Of a stretch of 64,000 nt of DNA, positions 1 to 12,000 are shown one piece after another. Position 1 is the first letter of the stretch; each line of letters begins with the position of its first letter. Source of the stretch: Hypoxylon rubiginosum (taxonomy: Eukaryota; Ascomycota; Sordariomycetes; Xylariales; Hypoxylaceae); assembly GCA_902806565.1 (NCBI GenBank), contig CADCXA010000040.1, positions 419,657 to 483,656 on the forward strand. The letters are read 5' to 3'. The position numbers were made by a program, and so were the translations under genes. Below the pieces are notes generated by a model that was given only the letters and a program-made list of their open reading frames with translations, ran no database searches and was not told the DNA's origin.

Positions 1-53
1 GTATATATGCTTGGAGCAATGGGATTACGGGGGAGTTCTCTTTTCGTTAGAAA

Positions 54-75
54 GGGGGGGGGGGGGGGGGGGGGG
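54..75. repeat. Poly-G run (22 G)
   Basis: An uninterrupted run of 22 G. Such runs are prone to polymerase slippage and assembly length errors, and on the G strand can form quadruplexes. Confidence 0.95.
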
Positions 76-906
76 AGGCCAGGCGCTTATTATATCGCAT
101 GTAACTCTGCAAAAATATGACGATAGCACTAACGAAACGAAACCAAATAACGGACGAATTGGACGAGGGGATAAGGGGGGGTGAAGGATTTGAGCTTGAG
201 CTGGGCTGCCTCTTTTTTTCTTTATTATTTGCGGGGTTGTCGGTCGGGGTGCGTGGGTGGGTGACCAAGAGATGTTGTGCAGCACAACCTTACTGCTTGC
301 TGCATCATGTATGCATCGACGATTGTGGGGGAAATGCATGTCTCTCTGCCTACCTGCCTGCCTGTCCGCCTACTTGCCTGTCCGCGACCTGTCCGCGACC
401 TGTCCGCATCCCGTCCGGTTCTGGAGCCGAGCTAAAAAGGAAAAGGGGGTATTGGTGTGGGAGAACAGGGGGAAAGGGTAGCTAGGTCGGTAGGTTGCCT
501 CGTTTTCTTGCATACATACATACCTCCTACCTAATATACATTGTATGTAAAGCAACAGAAACACAATAGAAGTCGTCCCAAATCAGCCTTGGCTCTCTTT
601 TTGTCAAACCTGAGATATCATTCGAACCGTGAAAAAATATGTGCGCTTTGGGGTGTCTCGACAGCCGCCACCTCTCGCTTACCGCCCGCGCCGGATTTGC
701 CAATGGCGAGGGGGACGCACGATACAGACGATGGATGATGGATGAGGTGATGATGGGTAGGTAGGTAATGAATTGGGGTGCTTGGTTGGTGGACTGGCGG
801 CCGAGAAGCTGGCGGTCCAGTGTCAAGGCAGATTTAGGGGGGAGTCGGTCGCCTTTTGTGTATCCATCCCTTTCTTCTGTTTCTTCTAGCATCCACCCCC
901 CCCCTT

Positions 907-937
907 GTTATTGTTGTTGTTCTTCTTCTTCTTCTTC
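907..937. repeat. TTG then TTC trinucleotide microsatellite
   Basis: A short run of TTG units passes directly into a run of TTC units. It lies outside any supported coding region. Confidence 0.8.
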
Positions 938-2060
938 CCCGGATGGAAAGGTGGGAAGGAATGGATGGGGGATGGGGATGAGGATGAGGGTGATGCGGCT
1001 GACTGAGCACCACCCGCCAAGTTCAAGACCATATAGACAGCCGTTATTAATCTACCGATAACGAACAGTGCACGTTTTCGCGTGTTAGAGAGAGAGAGTG
1101 AGTAACTATGTAATCGTGACCGTCCGTTTGACGATTACCTACCAGATAGGAGGTATATATCAGCACATAATACTATAGGCTGCGCAATCGCCTCCATCTT
1201 TTCCCCCCTTCTCTTCTTCCCATTACTCACGTGCATGGATACAGTCAGCAAACGTCTTGGGAGGGAAAAGGACTCAACAACAGAGGTAAACAGAGGCTTG
1301 CCGTATTACCGTCGTCATCCGATTTGACGAAAAGAGGATATTTATCGATAAAAGGCCGAGGGACGACGGGAGCCTTTTTTGGTTACCTCGCATTCCTGTG
1401 GTGTTAGGTATCTGGCCGCCCGTTTATTCCTCCGCCGTGAATCCCCGTACTACCTACCTACTCTAACACGGGCGGACTGATCTACCTACCTGGATACGAT
1501 GCCTTGCCCCCCAGGTATGTACCACCACTCATACCTATTACCCAAGCCCGAGACTGTTAGTGTGACATTGCCCCCTATATCGGGTTTCTCTCTCAGTTCC
1601 TTACTACTCTAGCTGAGGAGAGAGAGACAGAGCCTTGCCTACTTCATCGCCTTCATTACGTTGCGTTGCGCGCTCTGTCAATGCCACGCTAACCTGCTTC
1701 CGCACCCACGGATTCCGGACCAGGCACCGTACGTCCCGGAGGGGGGCCCGTTGATAGGTTAAGCTACCTATGTATGTGAAAGGTGTGTATATACGGACGC
1801 TGTGTGTGCGTCTCTCTGTGTATATGTGCCAAGTTCATGCTGAGGAACCAGTGCAATATTCTCCGTTTTCCCGTCCGCGTTCTACACGATCTCCCCCCCT
1901 ATCTGCCGACCGTGGGTTTGTTTTTTCCCCCGTTAGGGCCGGTCATGTATTACCTTTTGGGTCTGTCATTTCGTCATATGGTAAGAATCAGCTCACTCGC
2001 CCCGTCGCACAATAGGGGACCCAAGACGGCAAGCCTATTTCGCGTGTGTATGCTCTAGCA

Positions 2061-2083
2061 CCCCCCCCCCCCCCCCCCCCCCC
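2061..2083. repeat. Poly-C run (23 C)
   Basis: An uninterrupted run of 23 C, the strand-mirrored counterpart of the G run at the window start about 2 kb away. Its true length is uncertain in any assembly. Confidence 0.95.
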
Positions 2084-4290
2084 AGAAACGCGGTGCTACT
2101 TCGCGATCCAATGCTGAGCGCTCTAATGTATGCATCCGTGTTATCTTACGTATTTTTCGTTGGGTCTGGAGCATGGCTCGCAAAAAGTGATACAAGGGCG
2201 ACATGACAATGAGCGAGGTTCTAAGTTGATAGCTCAGATATGTCGATCGTTGGTGTTAGTGAGAGTAGTACATAGATACCCCTACCTTACACGAAGCCAG
2301 AGACACACGATATATTGGCCATATATGCACAGTCTGCAATTTCCTCGGTTCTCATAGGTGGGAAGGGGGAATGCTACTGTGTTTCTGATATAAGGCATAA
2401 TTTCGACCTACCCTACGTGCGTCTCTTCTGTGCACATATGACCCTTCGTTAGGTAACCCGGTAAGGCAGATTCGAGGTTTAACGGTGGATCATATGTCGA
2501 AAAGCTCCTTGGTATGACCGTAACTTGCTCGCCTGCTACTAAGAGGCAGTCTACCAGATATAGGGGGGGGTTTCTGGAAGCCGGAGTACGAACTGAGCCC
2601 GCCCATGCCGGTCTATTGTTCTGATAAACCTGTACCCCCCTTTTTTCTCCCTCGACCGGTCAAAACCATATCTCAGTAGAGTGGCGACGGTGACAATGTA
2701 AATATAGAACCAACAGGAGCGCACGGTTCGCTCTCTCTCTTCATTCTCGCCCAGGCCTGTTCTACAAGACTACCTACCTACCTACCATGATACGCACCCT
2801 AACGAGACCGAGTGAGTCGAACGCGGCCGTGGGGAAGGACGAGGGGGATAAAAGTGCCGAGTATGACCGGATCCCAGGTCTAGTCCCTAAAGTATTGCAC
2901 AGAAAAGGGGATGCTCGTTGCCCAAGCAGTTGACGAGAAGCCAAGCAAGCAAGCAAAGTAAGTTGACGCGGTTAACCGACGTCCGTGATGCCCTAGCTGC
3001 AACTCTGGTAGGTTTGGTGCGTCTGGTCTCTCTCTGAGTCCTTCCCGGCTGCCTGGTCATCGGTCGCCAAGCCGTTGGACAAGTCGGATAGCTAGGGAGG
3101 AGCAGTACTAGCAGCAGGAGCGCAAAGATGGTGGTAGTTATACCTGTGTCTCGTCGACTTGCGCGTATCAGTCCTGATGCGGAAGTCCAGGGTAAGTTAG
3201 GCACGTGCCTCCTTTGACTTCGTCGCCTCCTTTTCGTCCCTTCGATACATGTTTTAAGCGACGCGGTGCCGCGCGCTGCAAGTTAATAGGTAGGCAGGAG
3301 AGGGAGAGAGATATGTATAGGTTACTAGTGCATGTAAGTTAGGGAGGAATAGGGTTCGGTTAAGCATAGCCTCTCTTCCTCCTCCCCCTTGCCTAGATTT
3401 GATAGGTATGTGGTATATGAAAATAGATGCGATACATCCCGTATTCCGATCTCACCTGTGATCTGCCATATGCCTTGCTTGCGTGCTTTTGCTGACCTCC
3501 CTCTTGAGCCTCGGGTCGCTTACATACCTACCCCTAGGTTAGCTAAACTAACCTACATAGTCTTTCTCCTAAAGGGGGTAAAAGCCCCCTACCCTTACTA
3601 TAGAGACATGCATTGCACGTATACCTACCTAACCTAGCGTACGTTTTTTTTTGAATATGCCTTGGTCCGGTAAGGTACTATATGCAGGTAACAAGTGGTG
3701 TAGGTCAGCAACTTATGGGTCGATATGCCAGCTGTCAACCACGAGATCAGTTTCGAACCCCTAGTAGGCTACCACCCTCCCACCCAATTCCCAGCTTGAG
3801 GCCGGACCGCAAAAAGGGTCATAGGTAGGGCATCTCGCGTGAACCACCCAAAACCCAAACGCTCCTTACCTAAACCTGCAGGATCGGCCGGGTCCCGTGT
3901 TTGAGACAGCATGTGGGCTTGTCAGCGTGTCGGCGGCGTCTACGTAAGTGGATTGGAGGTTTAATAGTCATGTTGGTGTTGGTTAGTGGTGGTCACGCCG
4001 TCGCGCACGATTTCATCTACCTGCCTTTTATTTTATTTATTTCACTCACGAATAAGAAAAGGAGAAGACCACCAGTACCTTAACAATAATACTCAAGTAC
4101 TTCGGTAAGGTGAGACACGCAGGCTTTGTAATAACAATCTTTACCATCCCGTATAGTTCTTTCTGCACACCTTCCCGCCCCCCATGCGATATGCGGAGTT
4201 GCCCATGTCTTGGAATCTTCATATATATGCGCCGTGATAACCCCTCTTACTGGAGCTTCTAGAAAAAAAGACCAAGCCTAGCCTACCTGT

Positions 4291-4315
4291 ACATACACAC
4301 ACATACACACACACT
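4291..4315. repeat. CA microsatellite
   Basis: An imperfect (AC)n run interrupted by ACAT units, in non-coding DNA. Confidence 0.8.
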
Positions 4316-5114
4316 CATATACGTACATGTCTTGCCTCCACAACATACATATATACATACGTACTCACCTCCTAACCCACATGAACATCTGCCAGTGATC
4401 GGAAATGCGAAGGGAACGAGATACCACGAAAGGAAATAAATCAGAAATGGACGGGGGGCCAAGAAAATGAATAGGAATGAATACATACGCAAGCGCCGGG
4501 TTGCATGTGAGCTTCTCTACATACATCTTGCAGGTCTTGGCGAAAGGGTGACCCTTTTTCCAATGAAGTAGAATGTTGCTTAGCTCAGTTCCGGTAAGGG
4601 GTTGATCGTTTTGGGTTCAGAGTTATTATTCTAGTCTTAACAAAGATCGGGAGAATCGGTACTAGTTCAGAGAGCGATTTTAATAATAAAAATAAAACTT
4701 TTACTTCTATTCCCGTTCCATCGTTTCGTCTGATCGATTTCTTTGGTACTAGAGCTTAGCTTAGCTTCAATGTCCAACCAAATGCTACAGACCTAGGTAG
4801 CTTACTGGCGACTGGCTAAGGCGTCATGTCATGGTTGCTGTACTAATATGCAGCCGGCCCGGGGCGCAGCGCAGGATGCGTAACGAACCTGTACTCTTTT
4901 CTTTTGCCATTGCGACTGTGCGATACGATACGGTAGGTAGGTTAGATATATTAGATAAGAATTGACAGGACGAGAAGAAACCGTTGGTTGGAGAGTCTTT
5001 AGAGAGAGAAAAAGGAAGACCTGGGGTCGAATAGCTCCTTTAGGCAAGTGGAAGCAACCCCCATCTGATCTGACATGGCCCCAAAAAACCACTAATGTAT
5101 CCGCATCGTGCATA

Positions 5115-5142
5115 TGCTGCTGCTACTGCTGCTGCTGCTGCT
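5115..5142. repeat. CTG/TGC trinucleotide microsatellite
   Basis: About nine TGC units with one CTA interruption. The open frames across it read as poly-Leu or poly-Cys and are not credible genes. Confidence 0.8.
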
Positions 5143-7126
5143 TCGGCATAGCGCGAGGGAACCTAACCTGCCTACATTTCGTTGGTCGGTCCATTTATTT
5201 TATTTATTTAATAGTTTAATGATTTCATTTTCGAGTAGTATTTTCGTTTATTATACGTTACTATGTAATGTAATGTTACCCGGGAGGCTAGAACGCGGAG
5301 AAATACGGGATAGACAGAGAGATATCGAAGAAATAGGAGAAGACGAGAAAGAAAAGGAGAAAAGACAGGAGAGACATGAAGAACGGTGACACAAGTGGCG
5401 AGAAGATAGAGAGACACGGACAGAGACAGAAGGCAGACAAGTTTGGGATCATTTGCAGATTCTTATTGTTTGTTTGGTTTGCTTGCTTGCTAGCTTGGCT
5501 GGGTTCATGTTCATCTTGGCAACGTTTCGCTAATAAAAACTGACTGTCGTGAAGCTACAAGACGAACCACCAGCAAATGAGCCAAGCTCTTCTGTTTAGT
5601 TGGCTCGGCTCTTTCTGCTGTGCTGTGCTGTGCTGTTCCCCTTCCTTTCGAAAAAAGATATTCCCTTTCTTCTTCCAGCTACTGGTAAGCTGCCTGTTGC
5701 TTCCTCCTGTGTGTGTGTATGTGTGCTGTTCGTCCGTGACATATCGTCGTCATTCTCGTATGATATGGAATTTCTCACAACCCGAAGCCTTTGGTCAACC
5801 AACCAACCAACCGACCCCCTTCCCCCCAATCCCCTCCCCGGCTTGGAAGTAAAAAAATCGGCGCCGTTTGGATCGAAAAGAGGAAAGAAATAAGAATGTT
5901 AGGAAAATTTGGGGTGGGATGTAATGAAAAAGACGGGCTCTCGTCAGCTCACTTTCCCACCAAACCCATCATGTCGTGAGACACATTATCCCAAAATCGT
6001 ATTTCCCCTCAAGAAGAAACCAAAAAAGGACAAGAACAGCCGATAATGAAACCTCCGCCCGGTTGTTGTAATAGCCACTTTTTGATAATAGTAGCTAATA
6101 ACCGTCTCTGGCTGGAACGAAGTCCGCGTAAGAGGTAACATGAAGAAGAGGGGGGAAGAATGAAGCGTAAAAGGAGAAGACGACGACAAATATCAGTAGC
6201 AATAGCGACGAAGAAAAAAACAAAGTACCAGACAAAAAATGAGAACAATAAAATGGAATAGACCTCTCCCCCCACCCTTAGCAGGCTTTTGCTTTCGCAC
6301 TGCTTTCCAAAGTGTCCCAATAAATATTCCCGTTGAAACGTTGTACAAGAAAAGTTCTGTAGCCTCGATTTACAAGCGGGCTTACATGCCAATTTCCCCC
6401 CTCCTCCCCTCCCTCCCTCACAACCCCCCCTTTCAACCCCCCCTTCCCCTTTCCCAATGACCGACCATTTTCGCCATGCAGAAACGTTGTTTGGGTTGTG
6501 TGCCGATAGTAGTATATCGGACAGACAAGAAGAATAAGGAAATAAAACAAAAATGAAAACCACAAAATATGAATAAGCTATCCAATTAATGGCGGACAGG
6601 AAGAATGATAGATTAAAATCAGAATGCTGGCTCGCTTGCTTGCTGATAAAATAAAGGATTCTGAAAAATCACAAAAAAAGGATTGAGGATGGATGGTTAT
6701 CTCGATGACGTTTGGAGACGGATGGATTGGATTGGATGGACGATGGACAAAGTAGATGACGATGATTGATGATGATAGGATATAAAAAAAATTTTGCAAA
6801 GTCGTGGTGAGTTCGTTTCGTTGTGCGTGAGCAGCGTTTGGATCTGTGGCTATTTTGTTGCGCGGCGGGCGGCTGTTGAAAACAAGTGTATGTGTAGTAG
6901 TGAATTTGTATTCGTAAATTTTTTTTTTGAAACCCGAAATACGGATTTGGGTTTTAAATACCAACAGGCGAAGGATATTTATCTCTTCATCGAAAAAAGA
7001 AAAAAGGGTTGAAGCGATCCAATGAGAAAATAAAAGATAAGTGTGTTGAGCGTGAGCGTGAGTTTGTTCGTCATCGTTAAAAAAGTGTGTGGTGGATAGT
7101 CGTTAAATGTCATTAAAAAAGAGTCG

Positions 7127-9016
7127 TCATGAGTTGGCGTCGTGGGGTGACGGCCCGGTATTGCTGTTGGCCTCGGCCACCATCTTGGCGAAGCTGCGGA
7201 CGACGTCGCCGGGGATCTGGTCCCACAGGAGCGACCGCGTGTACACCTCGGCGGCCGACTGCTTCTCGGCGCTGCGCATGTTGCTCAGGGCCTCGGCCAG
7301 GTTCCGCCTGCCCTGGCTCGTCGTCGCCGTCCGGCTCGGCGGCGGCGGCGCGCGCAGGAAGTCCTGCGAGTTGACGACGCCGTTGTACTGCGCCGGCGTC
7401 AGCGAGAAGAGCTGCTTCGTCGTCTGCTCCTGCGTCGGCTGCGTCAGCGCGTCCGCGAGGTCGCCGAGCATCGACGGCGCCACGCCGTCCATGCTGCCGC
7501 CCGCCATCGCCACCGACGCGCTCGACGCCCAGTCGGAGCTGGACGACGCCGACGCCGACGACGACGGCTGCGGGGCCGAGGGGTGGACGATGGCGTTCTG
7601 GGCGGCGTTGGCGACGCCCGCGTCCTTGAAGATGTTGTCGAGCAGCGTCGCGGAGGCTTCGCGGACGTCCTCCGACACCCGCGGGATGGTCGGCGTCGAC
7701 CGGTTGGAGAGGACGAAGGCGCCGACGAGGAAGAGCATGAAGAGGAGGCCGCCCTGGGTCGTGGACTTGTCGACGTCGGACGGGAGCGAGACCTCGGCCT
7801 TCTTCTGCGGCACGATCTGGAGCTCCTGCTTGACCTCGGGCTCCATCGGGAAGTCGTTCATGAAGCCCATGTTGTCCCAGGTGGTGTCCATGGCCAGGCT
7901 GTCCATGTCGTTGAAGCCGTTGGAGTAGCCCGTGTTACTGGGCATGGCGGCGTGCTCGAGTCGCTGGACGTGGTCGGTCAGGACGCTGACCTTCTTGCGC
8001 AGGTCGCCCGTCTCGATGGTGTGCTCCCGGATCAGCTCTTCCTTCTCCAGCTTCAAGGACTCGATGTGGGCAATCAGGTATTCCCTGTCGCGCGCCTCTT
8101 GTTCCAGCTTCATGTGGAGATCGTTCATGTCCTCCTCCATCGTGCTTATCATGGTGGTGAAGTGCTTCTTCTCGTCCTCTAGCCTCTCCGTGTGCATCTT
8201 TTTCCTTTGCCTCGAGTCGAGGGCGGCTTGCCGGTTGCGCAGTAACCGCTTCTGTTGCTTCAGCTCCTTGATCTCCTGTTCGTCAGTGGTCGCGGCGATG
8301 AGTTGGTCGATGTTGCCGAGATTTCGCTCGGCGGGGATGTCGAATCTGGCGTTCTTCTTACGGATGCCGTCCCCGCGACGCAGCTCGTTGTGCGACCGGA
8401 TGGTGGGAGTGTCTGGTCTCATGCGCTTAACTAACGACTGGTTCTTTAGATCTTGGCCCATCCAGTCCTTCTGCTCTGTCGGGATGGAAGGGTTGCTCGG
8501 ACCAACGGACGAGAAGAGTGGAACCTGGTGGCTGGGATTGCTGAAGGGCGTTTGCATCTGCATGGGCCGCTGCTGGAAGATGGATTGATTGTTGTCGAAG
8601 GCAGTCTCGAGGCCGTCATATTGTAACGGCGTGCACGTACCGGAGCCCTGGCCCATAGACCATTGCTGGCTTTGCGAGCCATACGCGGCTTGGGACGGAT
8701 CTGCTCTGAAGGGGTTGGTGTTGGTGGGTTCTAGGAAGGGGTTGTTAGACGGCACCGACTGCATGTCGACGGACTGCCAGTCTCCGACCTCAGTCTTGGG
8801 TGAGAATATCGAACCCGGGACGGCGAAGGAGTCTCTCCGGCTGCCGGCCATGGGCGGCGACAACTCCAGTCCCGAGTCGATTGCGCTGCTGTCTAGGATG
8901 TTCTCGTCGAGGATGTTGCTGTCCTCCTCATCAAAGTACTTCTGCGCATGATTTGTGTCTACCGATAGGTGTTGATTTGGCCGGTAGAAGGCCTGCATCT
9001 GAAATGTTGAGACCAT
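7127..9016 (-). CDS. bZIP transcription factor with putative membrane segment
   Basis: Intronless 629-residue protein. A basic region at about 253-278 carries the bZIP signature N261-x7-R269. It runs into a leucine zipper with heptad positions L279, F286, M293, L300, then L314, L321 and L328. The N-terminal 250 residues are polar and Gln/Ser/Pro-rich, as in activation regions. After the zipper comes an unusual hydrophobic run at about 422-438, then a second conserved-looking region and a Ser/Ala-rich stretch. It should bind DNA as a dimer and regulate transcription. The architecture reminds me of the Neurospora ADA-1-type developmental bZIP proteins, but I cannot confirm orthology, so I give no symbol. 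The start is the first ATG; M7 is an alternative. The 3' third is much more GC-rich than the 5' part. The gene stands alone in a gene-poor region. Confidence 0.88.
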   Translation of the reverse strand: MVSTFQMQAFYRPNQHLSVDTNHAQKYFDEEDSNILDENILDSSAIDSGLELSPPMAGSRRDSFAVPGSIFSPKTEVGDWQSVDMQSVPSNNPFLEPTNTNPFRADPSQAAYGSQSQQWSMGQGSGTCTPLQYDGLETAFDNNQSIFQQRPMQMQTPFSNPSHQVPLFSSVGPSNPSIPTEQKDWMGQDLKNQSLVKRMRPDTPTIRSHNELRRGDGIRKKNARFDIPAERNLGNIDQLIAATTDEQEIKELKQQKRLLRNRQAALDSRQRKKMHTERLEDEKKHFTTMISTMEEDMNDLHMKLEQEARDREYLIAHIESLKLEKEELIREHTIETGDLRKKVSVLTDHVQRLEHAAMPSNTGYSNGFNDMDSLAMDTTWDNMGFMNDFPMEPEVKQELQIVPQKKAEVSLPSDVDKSTTQGGLLFMLFLVGAFVLSNRSTPTIPRVSEDVREASATLLDNIFKDAGVANAAQNAIVHPSAPQPSSSASASSSSDWASSASVAMAGGSMDGVAPSMLGDLADALTQPTQEQTTKQLFSLTPAQYNGVVNSQDFLRAPPPPSRTATTSQGRRNLAEALSNMRSAEKQSAAEVYTRSLLWDQIPGDVVRSFAKMVAEANSNTGPSPHDANS

Positions 9017-12000
9017 TGCTGGTCTGTGTGTATGTGTATATGTAGGTGGGTTGGATGGGATGTTGTCTCGAGATAAGACGAGAGAGAGTCAGAAGCTCTG
9101 CAAGTTTGTGTGTACCCAAAACAGTCTAAAGAGGCTGGCGGCTTTTATTTTTATTTTTGCTCTGCAGGGTTGTATCGTTAGTGCATCGAGCGGTGAATGA
9201 TTATGAATAGTAGCGGTGTCTGTTGATAGACGTTTTCTCTTTCTTTTTTCCCCTTTTTGTCGAAATTGAGTTCCTAACTTGGGATGACAGGCAAGTTCGA
9301 GACGATGATTAAGAGTAATATGTGTGGTATGGGGTATCGGTATGTGTATGTAGTATGTGTGTGTATGTGTATGTGCGGTGCGGATGTATGTGTGAGTGCT
9401 AATGTGCGAGAGACAATGGGGAGGGGAATGTTGCAGTCATGTAAGAGAGGAGCGATAAGAGGGTTGGTTGGTTTTCGAGGTGTAGTGGTAAGATGGTAGT
9501 AGTATTGGTAAGTGATGGTGGGGGAGGCTTGCAGGGTGGGAGGAGAGAAAAGTCGGCAGCTTTTTTCTAAAAAAGAAAAAAGGAAAAAAAAAAGGACGAG
9601 GAAAATAGAAGGTGGGAAAGATAGAGAGGGATGTGTGTTACTACACAACTTACAGCTTCTTGCTCTTCGGCTAAGGGTCTGGGTCTTGGTCTTCAACTTG
9701 TTGTGTAGTACTTTTCGTCGGCCTGGGGGTCCCGTCTTACACAAAAGATATCTATGTAAAACAGAGGCGAATGTAATGTAAAGAGAAGAGGGATGAAGCG
9801 GTTGTAATAGAAAGGGGGTTCGATGAGGGGATCGCGTGATTCACGATCTCAACAACAATCGAGATGTTTTCTTATAAGTTATCCTTTATGGTCGGGGGCG
9901 ATAGCTGATGGTGGGTGGAAGAATGGCCGTACTTAAACAAGATCATTCACCTCTGGTCAGGTTTCCTACCTTTTTTCTCCAGGGATTTAGCTGTGGACAC
10001 TAGGGGGTCACAAAACGAGTCAAAAAGAATGTCACTCCAGTCTGGTGGGGAATCAGGAAGCCCATCTGCCCATGAGACTACCTAACTGACGAACGGTAGC
10101 TTTTTGCTTTGGGATCGCGGGTGCGAATGGTGTGGGAGGACGTGGGTATCCTGTATCCTGTAGGTACGGGGGTGTGGGATGGATGTGTTCCGGTTCATTG
10201 GTGATCCTCAAGCCAAGAGACTTATCCATTCTGTCTGTCTGCCTCTCTCTCTCTCTCACTTCTCTCCCCCACCGTCTTTTTTGCTTCGATTAAGAGCAAG
10301 CCGACCGTTTTCTCTCTCTCTTACTCTGGCAGTCTGGAGCAAATAGTCTTGTGAAACAGTATGCTTGTGTGCCCTTTGGGGCAATGAGAGTTGGTAGCCA
10401 GCCCCGGCCATACGGTTTGGGTGGATTGGCTAGCGGGATCGTACAAGATCCCTGACTAAACTGGATAATAAAAGCTGCCTCTAGCCACTAGGATACGTAC
10501 CAGCTAGGCGTGCAGCAAATGGCTCCTGTTACGGTAGGGCAGTGGGTAACTAGCGAACATGTAGAACAACGCCCCCTTGGGAGCTTCTCGTCCTCCTCGC
10601 CAGGAGCATGCGACTGGGTAGATCGGACAAATACAAGAGAAGATACACTACGCCTACGGGGTGGGGTCTCGAGACGAAAGAAACGGAAGCGTTGGGTGCT
10701 TGAACCGATAACCGTTTACGAGGGAGCTAAGCAGGCTATAGGCTGGAGTGTTAGCCCTGCCGAGGGTTGGGCATCGACGGCCTTGCTACCTAAAAGTCCT
10801 AAGAGAACCCATGCACTCAGCGCCCACGAGCAACGTCTTTTCGCACCCACTAACCGTCGCTGGAAGACATTTGGGCATCCTATTGATCGGTAGGCTCTTG
10901 GTGGGGTGATAGATCTCTCTCTTTTTTTTCTTTCTATTACTCCTCTCTCTACCTTGCTAGGCATTCTTCGCACTTACGAGTCGTGCCGGATCGGTCGATA
11001 CAATAGAACTAGTAGCTTTCCCGGAGCCGTCGATGCAAAGTCAGTCCTTGGGGTAGCTGAGCTTTTCCGCCCAAGATGTGGTTCGAGGCGAAGACATGAT
11101 GAGCGATGTGAGATGACGAATGCCCAAAGTCCACTCAACTACATGCCCGCGGAGGAGAAACTCTGTTATACAAAGACAAGAAGCGTGACGAGCTTCCCTG
11201 GGTTCCTACTGGAGACACTGGGAGCTCCGGATATCGATGTTCGATGTTCAGTCCGGCCGGTGTCACATGATCGTGAGTAAACTGACTGGCCTCCGTTTGG
11301 CCGTGTTTGCGCTTGAGCGCTTGGAGGTATGGGTATGGAAATGGAAATGTACTGTGCCTGAACTTGATACATAAACCTACAGCTTGCAGCTACAGATTGC
11401 AGCCCGACATTATGTGCATCTGACTCCTGAGGCTCTTACGCCTCTGACATGGCGGTTTGCCCCGTCTCGATGTTTCGAGCAAACTTCCACTATATCCGGA
11501 CACTGCAAAAAGGAGAACTGCAGAACAAGAACTGCAGAGTCATCTATTATACCTTTGTCATTCTTATTATTAGTCTGTGTTAGTAGATCACGAGGCAATT
11601 ACGATAAAACGGGCGATTGTTCTATTGCGCCCAAAGCCCAAAGGCATTACTAGCTTCCCTCTACGCTCTACGGTACTTCACTCTACGGTACAATACCTAC
11701 CATGCTCAGATCTCGGAACGGGACGACGGGTTGTACCAAGTGTCAGATTGAAGCGAGACCGGGACCTGGGGTCGATCTTTTTCTTCAACCCATGTTTGGA
11801 AGCAACTCTGCTACGACCTCTCGGCATATCGTCGGTTTCCCGAATGGAGATTGATGCTCTCTTCCTCTCGGTGAGATTCTAATGAATTCCTTCAACCCTC
11901 AGCAGTTTTTTTTTTTCTTTATTTTTTTTTCATGTGAAACAGTCCGAAGGAGCTCTGCCTGCCTAGATCGACTTGGCGGTCGAGCTTCAGTCGCGAGAAT

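Larger units (their letters stand above)
1..7126. other. Gene-free flank, repeat-rich
   Basis: I find no convincing gene in these 7.1 kb. The open frames are short, low in complexity, lack domains I recognise and overlap each other on both strands. The stretch is full of homopolymers, CT/GA tracts, trinucleotide runs and dispersed TACC/GGTA-type repeats. Its right end is probably the 3' untranslated and terminator region of the bZIP gene on the minus strand. An untranslated RNA cannot be excluded from sequence alone. Confidence 0.6.

Noticed and set aside
3750..3775. TTCGAA-containing sequence resembling a tRNA T arm
   Set aside because: No pairing stem, no A box at the right distance and no acceptor stem.
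6009..6563. 184-aa frame on the minus strand
   Set aside because: Low-complexity Phe/Gly/Ser runs from pyrimidine tracts; several frames are open in the same place and none resembles a protein.
7583..8182. Long plus-strand open frames (199-273 aa) opposite the bZIP gene
   Set aside because: They are shadows of the GC-rich bZIP coding strand; they have no domain, and the minus-strand frame holds an intact bZIP domain.
10510..10893. 127-aa plus-strand frame in the large gap
   Set aside because: No homology I recognise, an overlapping antisense frame, no splice continuation and no signal peptide; treated as chance.
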